DNA of 64,000 nucleotides from Amphibalanus amphitrite. Taxonomy: Eukaryota > Arthropoda > Thecostraca > Balanomorpha > Balanidae. Positions 48,701-60,100 of the stretch are shown one piece after another. Below the pieces are notes generated by a model. The model saw only the letters and a program-made list of their open reading frames with translations. It did no database searches and had not been told where the DNA came from. Every line of letters starts with the position of its first letter. The stretch's first letter is position 1. The stretch lies in NCBI RefSeq assembly GCF_019059575.1, contig NW_024882938.1, positions 100,028 to 164,027 on the forward strand. The letters are read 5' to 3'. The position numbers were made by a program, and so were the translations under genes.

Positions 48701-51700
48701 TGCCTGTCACAGTCATAAGTCCGTCACACAACCAAAGTTCATGACGGGTGACGTCGAAGACCGTACTATAGCCGTTATCTAACACGATCAACTGCAGGCC
48801 AGAATCAAATGATAACGGTATCCGAATATCGTGTACCATGACAGCTCCTCCGCTGCGCAGGGATGCGCGCTGCCCCTACTCCAAACTTCAGCAACGTTTC
48901 GTCGAGTAAGACCTGACCTCCTGTCCCTATTCCGGTCCCGGTGAGTCCATTTCGGGCAGTTCCTTTCACAGGTCTTTTCTGCATACGGCGCACAGAGGGG
49001 TACAACCCTTTCCAAATCCTCACCACCCTTCTTCCCCGCCGCCCCGCCCCCGCCCTCACCGGAGTCGCAGCGGAAGTGGCTGGCCGAGCAGGTGGTCGGA
49101 GCGACCGGCGGCGGCGGCGAGCCCGTGGCCGGCCGCTCGGTGCCGCTGTCACAGCCGCGCTCGTCGCTGTTGTCGCCACAATCGTCGGCGCCGTCGCACT
49201 TCCACCAGACGGGGATGCAGCGTCCGTTGTCGCAGCGCAGCAGGTGGCCGCTGGAGCTGCCGCACTGGCCGGTCGGCGGGGCCTGGGGAGCGGACAGCGG
49301 TAAAAGAAATGGTCAGAGCTGGGACACAGACCACAGAGGACACGGACCAGAGAGGACACTGATCAGAGCAGTCACATATCAGAGAGGGCACAAACTAGAC
49401 AGCAGTCAACATGAATCCAGTACCGTGCGATACCATGGGGTTATAGATCAAGCGGCATGATACCGTGGGTAACGTTGCCCCAGCTCTGCCGTACCGTGGG
49501 GAATGTGGGCACGGCCGGCTCGGTGGTCGGCGCCGCCGTGGTGGTGGCGTCTCCGCAGCCCTCCTCATCCGAGTTGTCGCCGCAGTCGTTCTGGTTGTCA
49601 CAGCGCCATTTGCTCTGAATGCAGCGCTTGTTGGCGCACTGCCACTGCCAGCTGGGGCAGGTGTGGTTGGCGCAGCGCGTCGGGTCCTCGTCCTCCCCAT
49701 CAGGACACTCTGCCGTGCCGTCACACACCCAGGCCGGCGGCAGGCACTGGCTGGACGACCGGCAGGCGAAGCTTGGCGGCTCGCAGGGCGGCGGCGCCGG
49801 CGTGGCGCAGCCCTGCTCGTCAGAGTTGTCGCGGCAGTCGTCCTCCCCGTCACACCGATACTGGGCCCGCACGCAGCGGCCGCTGTCACAGCGGAACTCT
49901 GCCTTCGTGCAGTTGGGGTACTGGCAGTCGCGCTCGTCCGAGCCGTCCTGGCAGTCGTCCTCAAAGTCGCACCGCCACGAGCCGGTGATGCACCGGCCGT
50001 TGTCGCAGCGGAACTGGAGCGGCGCGCACGTGGAAGTGCCGCAGCCGGCCTCGTCCGAGCCGTCGCCACAATCGTCATCGCCGTCGCAGATCCAGTCGCG
50101 GTTGATACATAACTTGCTGGTGGCGCACGTGAAGAAGCCCTCCGGACACACGAGGTTCACTGCAACACGTGAAACGGATGCATAAATGCACGATCAAAAT
50201 AGCGAAATTGCGGAAGTCATACAAATTTTCTAGAGACCGTATTCTTTTTTTCTCCAAATGAGTAGGCAAAATAGCATATAAAACACTGCCTCTGTGCCAT
50301 AAAACTCAGCAAAAGTAATTAGGTAGATACGTACACACTTATGAATAATATACCAGGGCGCTATGCGTGAGCGATTTTTCAACACATTTTACACTTAACT
50401 GTTCCTTGCCAGGTTACTATCAGCGTGCTGCGCGGACCCGCGATCCTCGGCCGTGCGGCGCGCTCACCTGACGGACAGGTTCCGTTGGCGAAGGGCGTGC
50501 CACCACCGGGACAGAGGCACTTGTCGCCCTGCCCGCTCAGTCCGTCCGGGCAGAGACAGCGGTGCCGGCCGGCCGGCCGCGGCGTACAGATCCAGGGGCA
50601 GCTGGTGTTGGTACAGCCGCTGACACCCTCCTGGGACTGCTGGCCGTACACCTGGTGAGGGGAACAGGGAGATGTCACCGATGTCACCGATGGAGACATG
50701 GGCAGGCAGACGTCACATACATACACGCAGTACCTTGCGTTTTTAAACCGCAACCGCAAAAACGTTTTGCGTTTTTTCACCGCAAAACGCCGTTTTTTGC
50801 AGCGTTTTGCGGTTTGCGGCGGCCGGCCGTTTTTTGCGGCGTTTTGCGATTGCCAGCGGCCGGCCGTTATTTGCGATAACGACGGCACAAATGTGCGATT
50901 TGTGTCCACTCCTGTGGTATGAGGACACAGAGCAGCACGTCACCATGACTAACCACCCGTACGCCGACACAAAGCGCGTGACATAGCACAGAGCACAGCT
51001 GTTAGTTCTACAAAATAAGTCCTCTCCGTATGCGGGCAGGTGGCGCCCGAGTAGCGCTCAGGCGCTAACTGCTCACTGGTGACCTGCATACGACGAGGAC
51101 TTATTTTGTAGACTTACTTTACGTGACACAGCATAGCAGGTGAAACAGGACATCATAGCAAGGACAAGGTACTGCTCCCGCTGCAACTCGTGAACATACC
51201 AGTCTAAGACTACCCTAAAAAAGCACAATTATTCACTGACAGTAGAACAATTGTTATATCAGAAGATAGCATATTAGAACGAAATTTATCGCCCAGCCAA
51301 TATTTTACTGCCCAAATTTCCAGACCAGTAATCCGGCCTGTCCTTCAGACAGCAGCTCACCGCACCACCCATCCAGTGGAGGCCGTACCTGGACGCTGAC
51401 CACGTTCGGCATGCCCTCCAGCACCTTGACGATCCGCTTTGGCTCCAGTTTGTCCGACATGAGTACACTCTCGATGCGCCAGTCGTTCCAGAACATCATA
51501 TCCTTGTAAACGGCGATCGAGAACGGGTGGCCGCTGTACTCCTGTGGAGAGCACGGGACAGCCGCGGGGTCAGTTATGACGCTCAGAGAGCGGGTGGCTG
51601 CTGTACATACTCACTTTGGGGAGCAGGGGACAGGCGGGGGTCAGTAACGCTCAGAGCTGCGGGTGGCCGCTGTACTCCTGTGTAAGGCAGGGGACGGCGG

Positions 51701-54084
51701 GGTGTGTAACCTTAGAGAGTGGGTGGCCGCCTGTACTCCCGTGGGGAGTAGGGAGCGGGGAGTTAGTAGGATTCAGTCAGGGGGTCAGTAGGGGGGCGGG
51801 AGTCATCATGGAGCAGGGGAGTCAGAAGGAAATGCTGGGGGAAGTCAGTAGTGCTCAGAAAGCGGGTGTCTGCAGCAGCTGCTGTATAACTCTTGTAGAG
51901 AGCACGGGGCAGGAGGGGTCAGGCTGCAAGGCTCAGGATAGATGTGGGATACTTTAACACGCGCACTGCAGGGGGGGGGGGTTGTTTTCAACCCCCCCCC
52001 TGTGGTTTTTCGCAAATTGCGAGAAAACGGCGGCGCGTAGCGCCGCCAAATTTTGCATACCTGTTCTCACAACTTTTGCACACCTTGAGTAAAAATTTTG
52101 ACCCCAGGTGACCTATGGTCAGGTCACCAGGTCAGGTCAAGTGACCCTACCTCGAAACGTAAATTTCGAAGTTTGCAATCCCACCAAGCCCACAGTTGTT
52201 GAGATATGATCTTGAAACCCACAGGAAATAGTAAAGTCATCACGAGCTACAACTTGTATATCTCGGAATTTTTATATCGATGACCTAAGGTCAGGTCATT
52301 TTTGCGACCGGCCCATTATAAGTCAATGGGAAAAATTTCAACTTACTCTGAATGCCATCCTATGACTTCAATACGCTCAGGATCATAGTATTACAGGTCC
52401 TTGTTGGTGATTTCACCGAAACATATCACTTATGACCTTTGGAAGGTGATCTCCAGGTCATCTTAGGTCACCTGAGGTCACCAGCGGTTTTTCTTCAATA
52501 ACTTGAGATTGAGTAGAGATAGAGACTCCGTTCGACGTTTATCGTGTTTTTCTCGTCAATGCGGATCGAATGATATGCAACATGACCTATTTCGGTCAGG
52601 TCATGACCTTGACCTGAGGTCAAATTTTCAACTTGACCTTTCGAGGTCATATTATACATATCATATTATATGTATATCATTCGATGCGCCTTGACGAGCT
52701 AAGAACGATGGCGTTCGAATCGATCCTCTGTCTTGTGTGCAAGACAAGTTATTCAAGAAAAACTACCGCGAAATTCCTGTTGTGAAAATCGTAACATTTT
52801 GTCTTCGGTGACCTCTGGTGACCTCGTTTTTGACCTGACCCAAAAATGATCTTAGTATTTCTTGTCGATCTCATCTTAACCTATCCAACGCCGTTTACCG
52901 CTTGTCGCTACGTTGCGCCGTTTTTGAGATCTCAGGGGGGGTTGTTTTCAATCCCCCCCCTGCAGTTCGTGTTCGGCTCAGACCCGCTGCAGTGCGCGTG
53001 TTAATTTCAGAATATGGACAGAGCTTTGACAGCTGTCGCCCTTGCCTGACGCAATAATCTAACAGCTCAAACTGGCATACGAGTTTTCTATCACATTGTG
53101 TGACCCGAGAACTAAAAGATATGCTCTGAACAACGCTCTTAACTCTCTGCCCCCCCCCCCCCCGGCATCCCGTGCGTCCCTTTCCGACCGTCCTGTCATG
53201 TCTCATGACCTCCCTTCCCGCGCGTCACTGACCGTCTTGTCCTGCAGTATTTTGCGGTTGGAGCCGTCCAGGTCTGCCGAGGCGATGTAGTCTAGATTAG
53301 CATCCACCCAGTAGAGCCGGTCGGTGGAGTAGTCTATACACACACCGTTCGGCCACACCACCTGGCCGCGGCCCGTGATCTGTTTCGGCTCCGTGCCGTC
53401 CATGAAGGCGCGGTAAATGCCCGGAGACGTCTGTGACCAGTCCGTCCAGAACATGTACCTGGGGGAGAGGGACAGAAGCGCCGAGTTGAATACATGAGAA
53501 AATAGTCTTCGACCACAATTATGACTGGGTCACCTTCAGAAGCATATCATGATACAATTACTGGAGTGAACCTCTAACGAAGCATCTTACCACCCGTCAC
53601 TGGGGTGAAGCTGACCCGCCTACGTCCCCTGCTGCCGTACAGTTAACCTACTCGCCCTTCGGTTAGTAGAGCGGCAGGCCCCTACACAACGCCATGGTTG
53701 TAGTGTATCCTGTCTCACCATTTGGTGGGGCGTACTACTACCCATCCTTTGATGGGACGGAGCGTCAGGTCCCTGTTCCCCCGTGGTCCTTTGGCGAGGT
53801 GCCACGCCCACTTACCCCTTGGTGGGATGGAGCGCCAGGCCGCGCGGGTTCTCCAGCACGCTCCTGTCGAGCAGTGTGGTGCGCAGGTGACCGGCGTGCC
53901 GCACGGCCGGACGCAGCAGCTGAATGGTCGCCGTGTCCGACTCAGTGAGATACAGGTTACCCGTGGTCCAGTCGAGCGCCAGGGACTCCACTGTAGACGC
54001 GTTGTGGTTGAGGACAACTTCCTGACCGGAGCCGTCCATACACTGACGCTGCGGGCGAACAGACGGGCTCAGATTTCATGACGG

Positions 54085-54147
<63 letters not shown>

Positions 54148-57100
54148 TTTTTGTTGGGTTAGGCCCTTTCGGTCCAATGGGCATTTCAGAGCCGGGAGGA
54201 TGATAGGATATAGGGGGAGACAATGGTCTGGGCAGGCACCCTAGTGAGTCAACGGGGCTGAGTCCGTCCAGAGGACACGCCACCCAGCCCCAAGGCACTC
54301 ACTGCACCCGGCTACGGGGTGCGCTCCCTGGGGAGCAGCGGTGCCGCTCCAAGGGAGCAGCCCGCATGAGATAACGTTGTCTGTCCAGCCCGGAGGGCGG
54401 TTGCGGCGTGGAGGAGAAGGATTTCGGTATCCTGAGGATAGAAGCACGGAACGGTGATGGCAGTTATAGGGGCGGACGGAGGTCAAATGTCACAGGAGAC
54501 GGGCTGGGGGCCGGACAGACGGGATATAACGTCACGGCCGTTATCGGGGCGAACGGACGAACGGATGGAAAGATGTCACTACGGTAAGGGCGGTCACAAT
54601 GAAAGTACCGGTAGATCCGACTCGTCATAACGAACATCGCCAACCAGGTGACCATGACAGTTTAAACACGGACCCAGCCAAGGAGACTTGACTTCAATTT
54701 GAAACCAATACGTTTGCAGCACGTTCAACCCTGGCTCCTCATCAGATCAATGTTATCAACTAGGCCTCCCTATCAAAAGCCAGCACCACCAGCAAACCTT
54801 TCGCACCTCCGCCCCCCCCCCCCTCAAACACACTCCCAGCGTCACTCCAGATTCCAATCCCTCCATAAAATCCACCCGTCCCTTCCGTCCCACACCCGGA
54901 CACCCACCATGACGTGTTTGAAGGCGGTGTCGGACCAGTACAGGCAGCCCGTCCGCTTGTCGTACTCGACAGCCACCACGTTAGCGATACCAGTGAGGGG
55001 AGCGGGCGTCGGCGCTACGCCACTCTCGACATCCTTCAGGGGCAGTCGGAGGATGGCATCTCGGCGAGCCAGCAGCAGAAAGTCGGAGATCTCACTGGGG
55101 ACACAGAGCAGTGGCAGTTAGAAAGGGAGAGCGAGGGAGGACGAGGGAGAGCGAGGAAGGCCGGGAGACGGAGAGAAGTGGAATGACATGTAACCATAGA
55201 GGATGGCATAGGGGACGGAGAAGGCGCAAGAGAACACGAGAGACGAGAGAGGGTAGTGGGACATAATGATATCATAATGATATAACTCATATAAGGAAGA
55301 AATGGTCCGGAAAACAGAAATTGGCAATTACGGAGATGTCGAGCTGCCGCTTGATGGTTCTGTCTGTACTGACTACTGACAGTGAACAATCTTTGAACAG
55401 TCTAGTCTTTGAAGCTACCACAGAAAGGCAGACACGGCTGCGTAAGTGGATATGTTAACCCTCGCATGTGTGCGGCGTTTGCCAGCTTCTAATGTGTAGG
55501 GGGGGGGGGTCGGTTGGACCCCCCCCCCTTGCCGTTTGGCCCCTGATCGAGCTAGAGCTTCGCGGAAAAAACGAGCGTGTTGCCCGTGACGAGAGGAAGC
55601 CGATGATACCCAATTTTAAGGTCCTAGGTCATTGGTTGACCTTCCAGGTCAGGTCAATGACCCAAAGTCGGGAAAATCGGGACCTGTTAGAAAGTCGTAA
55701 AGTGTGGCTGCTAAGGGGTTTTTCGGGGTGCTGATCACGAATATCGTGTTAGTTTTGATCACAGATGATGTCTTGAAGCATTTAGACCAGGTCGGGTCAG
55801 GTCAGGTCAGGTCAACCAGTAGGCGTCGTGACGGGTATTCGTAGTACGTGTCAACCGCCTCTGACAGCTTCGTAACATGTTACGAAGTCACCAAAACTAC
55901 TTCGTAAATGTTCAAATGGTTGCTAAATTCGAATTCAGCTAAAAAAAAACTAGCCTAGAAACATGTAAAACTCGAAAAAGTGACCCGAGGTCACCCGAGG
56001 TCATCAAAGGTCAATGACCTGACCTGACCTTCAGGTGACCTTGACACACACACGGGAGTAACATCAAATCACATGTTTGAACGTTTGAAACCACGAAAAG
56101 CTTGCAAACACGCGGCTAGTGCGAGCCGACATACGCGAAATCGCGATTCCGGCCAAACATGGTCTCGGAAAAGAGGTCACAGGTCAAAGGTCATTTGGGT
56201 CAGGGTCATGAAATTTTCAGGGTAGGTGTAAAATTGATCAATGCGAGGGTACTGAAAGTTTCGTCGCGATCGGCCGCTTTTTACGCGAGTTATTCGCGAA
56301 AAACCATGGGGGGGGGTCCATCCGACCCCCCCCCCCTACACATGCGAGGGTTAAATGTGCAGAAAAGGTTAGACCATATCATCTGATCATACCTCACTGC
56401 AATGTCGATGAAAAGGCTCATCATCAACGTCCATAAGTCAAGACACTGCATGGCAGCTTAGAGAAACACCAGCTGTCAAACTAAAAAAAGGCCGTAGTAT
56501 GCGGCGGAGCCCTAATATAATAGCTCAGCGGCTAACTATCAACAGAAAACAGACAACAGACAAGCCAGCCGACACCATTACCCGTCAACGCCGAGTGCCG
56601 GCTAGCCGTCTCCCTTCCCTCACCTGACCGGGCAGGGCCGCGGGTCGGGCTCAAACAGCACAGCCGCCACGGGTCCCGGCTGGCACGTGTCGCCAGGCAC
56701 GCGCACGAAGCCCCGCGACACGTTGTAGTAGGAGCCCTCGGGACACTGGGTGGGGTCGAAGGCGGGCGGAAGTCGGGCCACCTCTGGGTCTCGGACGCAG
56801 GTGGCCGTCCGACCTGTAGCGCCCACGGCTGACTCCTTGTATCCAAAGTCGCTGCCGAGAGGGGAGGGAGGTGAGCCAGGACTGTCAGAGAAACCCCGAT
56901 CACAGCCAGTCAGCAAGGTAGAAAATCAAGTTAAACATCGCCAGAGCAGGTCTACAAGAATACAAATCGAGAATCGTATAGACACAACAATCCGGAACAA
57001 AAAATACTACCACCTGAGACAATGTGCCCAAGCTCGTCTGTTTTGACCACAAACAGCTCACGTCATGGCTGTTGACTTCCTTATCCGAAAACAAGTGATA

Positions 57101-60100
57101 ACATCGTATCGAACTCATTTCGTAGCAACTATCAACCAGCGTGTTATCGCCTAAACCACAGACCAAACACTGCCAGCCTCAGCAGCCACATCGACAGGCC
57201 TAAAAATCACACCTATCAGCTCGATCCCGTCCCGGCCCGGTGGCGGCCGGGACACCTCGTGATCCGTGATTCTTCCCACGGAGCTGACCCTTCGAAGCCG
57301 CACCTGTGATCACTCCAATAAGCGCTCACCACAGTCCTAGTTATCCCCTTCTCACAGACCTAAACACAAGTAGTGACCCTGACACGTAATACACAACCAC
57401 ACCCCTTTGAACCCTCCCGTAGCTAACTCACCACTCGTAGTCGTCTCTCAGGCAGGCGCAGTTTTCCACAGAGACCAGTGGCTCGCGGCCGCCCTCCCCG
57501 ATGTAACAGCGCTGGTGCGGCAGTCGGCGTCGGTACGTCTCCTTTCGACCCAGCAGACAGCCGCGGCCCGACGAGCGGCCGCGCGGTGTCCACAGCTTGT
57601 AGTCGTCCTGCGTGCAGTTGTGTCCTGCGCAGGACACACGCTAGGTCAGGAAATGTGAAAGAGGTAGGCAGCATTTACAGGGAGGCAGGGCGAGGCTGCA
57701 GCTTTGTTAGGGCGGCTGGGTAATTAATGGCCTGCAGAGGACATTAATGGTAAGCTGGTGTTAATGGTTTCCATTCGACGCACGTCATTAATAAACGCTT
57801 AATAAAAGCTTTAAAAAATCTACACATTCAAAGCTGGGTAAGTATAAAACATAACACGTTCCAAACCCTGTTGCCCAGACCAACTCGGACGAGTCCACTT
57901 TGCGCCACTCACTGAACTGGGACCTCAGGTCGACGCGGACCGAGATCCAGCCGCTGCGGTCCATGCGCGCGCAGAAGATGAGGAACACGGTGCCGGAGCC
58001 ACCCGACTCCGTCAGCAGACTGTACACCTTCACCTCGTCCGTGAAGAACAGGTGGCGGCCCCACGTCATGCCTTCGTCGAGCGAGTAGAGCAGTTCGCGT
58101 GTGCCTCCTTCGCTGTAGCGCCGCACGGCCACGATCAGGCCGCCGTGGTCACCGAACGCGTACAGAAACTGGCCGCGTAGCACCTGAGGTAGGGGAAGGA
58201 GGAGCAAAGGTTAGAGAGATACCCGCTGAACGTGTACAGGAACCGACCGCGCAGAACCTGCGGCGGAAGGAAGGGGCAGATAGAGGCAGAACAGAGGTCA
58301 GGAAGAAACTCCCGACTGCACTTTGTAGAAACATCCGATACCATCACCGTCAGTGTATGAAACCGTCAGGATGTCAAAAAGTGGTTTACTCCAGCAGTAG
58401 AAACTAAAAAACCAAGCAAGGTAGATTTCCTTCGATCGGACTTCTGCAACGAGTATCACATCCACACATTGTGTTCCTTTCCAGCTCCCATGCCGAGCTC
58501 AACCATCTCGTGTCATGCACACAGCCTGAGCTGTCTATAAACCCTTCCCCTTTCCTGACTCTTCTCCTTCTTTTCCCGCACCTAGCCGACCCGTCCGCTC
58601 CTATCACCTCCCGTCCCTATCCTCACCTGCCGCCACGTAGCGCCGGCGTCGCGGCTGAGCACGATCGACGGGTGGCCTTTGAGCGAGTCGCCGATGACGC
58701 CGGTGGCCATCACCAGCCCGACGGCCGACGAAGACGACAGCACCGGAATGTACTTGGTGCCCGGGTACAGGTTGGTCATCTCCTGGGAGATGTGCAGCGA
58801 ACAGTTCTCCGCCTGCGGAGGGGAAGAGACGGCGATAACGGGCGTCAGAAAGTAGGAAATGGAAGTCAAAAGACAAAACAATCAGCAACGGCCGAGATTC
58901 GAGAAACAGTTCAAGACAAGTATGCGGTAAGAAAATTGAAATAGCCAAACACAGATAGTATAGACTTTGGCACTAAGTACGTTCATGAATGCATAACTCT
59001 ACCGTACCACCCTGAAGCAAACACAGCATGGATTGCGCCGACGCGACAAATTCGTGCCGACGCGGATGTTTTTATACCGTCACCTACTCTTCGCAGTGGA
59101 TAGGCACGTCCTACAGTAGGTATGACGTGTGTCGACTCGTTACCCACCTTCTCGCAGTGTATCGGCACACCAGTGGCATCAACTGTCGGCGGGGACACCG
59201 GCTGCCAGCGGCCGCCCTTATCGAACGTGATGAGCGTCAGTACGTGCTCGGGACCCAGCCGGCTGGCCTGCTGGCCGTCATAGTCGGGAGGCAGCCGCGA
59301 CGCCAGGTAGATGCCACGCAGGCCGCTCACACGGTGGACGTCCACAAAGTCGCCGCCCACCACACTGCCGGGGAGACAGGGAGCTGGTCAGGGAGACGGG
59401 AGAGAGAAGGGCAAATGGTCAAGGGAGAATATGTGGGGACAGTCGATCCGTAGCATGGCTAGAGCAGGTATGACAGATCGGCGCAACAAACACTCCATAT
59501 GTTTTTCCATCAGTAGGCACGTCAGTATGTATCCTTGTCAGTTAGGTATTAGTAAAGTAGCCTTGAGTAGGCATGCCCGCGGTCTGTCTGCAAATTAGGG
59601 TGCGCCAAAGGGCGGGTGGACAAGTGAAGCATGTCCTAGAAAAAGCTGTTATTCGTCTCAAAACAAGGATTCGCTTAGAATTCGTGAGGATGATTCACGA
59701 AAAACACGTGACACGTGACACGTGACGAAACACGTGACGAATATTCGCTGCTGTACGCAGTTGCAAATCGTGAACAAAACATGCACCCGAGGCGAGTGAA
59801 TGGCTGCAGCTACAGCCGAGCCCGGTAAAAACAGACCACAGCGCCCCAGTACCAAGCCGCGTCAGCGACCGTTAGGTACCCGCGGTAGGTGACTGTACGC
59901 CGCTTCTGCACTGTGACTCACGCTGTGAGCGCAATCAGGTGTTACAACATATGTCGACGGCTGCCGCAGCTCGCGTGTCGAAAAACACCACCGGGCACGA
60001 AACCAATTTGCGGCATCGATACATCAAACCGACGGGTGTATTAGTTCGATCAGGTAAGGCTAGGGCTACTGACGAGCCTTATACAGCAAAAAGGCGAAAG

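Larger units (their letters stand above)
55455..56354. mobile_element. TTAA-flanked non-autonomous element, copy C
   Basis: 900 bp; inverted ends TTAACCCTCGCATGTGT. G-run/C-run hairpins at about 55499-55528 and 56308-56337. AGGTCA sites include AGGTCAAAGGTCA (56181-56193, DR1) and AGGTCAATGACCT (56008-56020, IR1). In a SORL1 intron. Confidence 0.87.

Noticed and set aside
49465-50185. Several long plus-strand frames over the LDLa exon
   Set aside because: Antisense of a GC-rich five-repeat LDLa exon; the minus-strand reading has perfect family cysteines.
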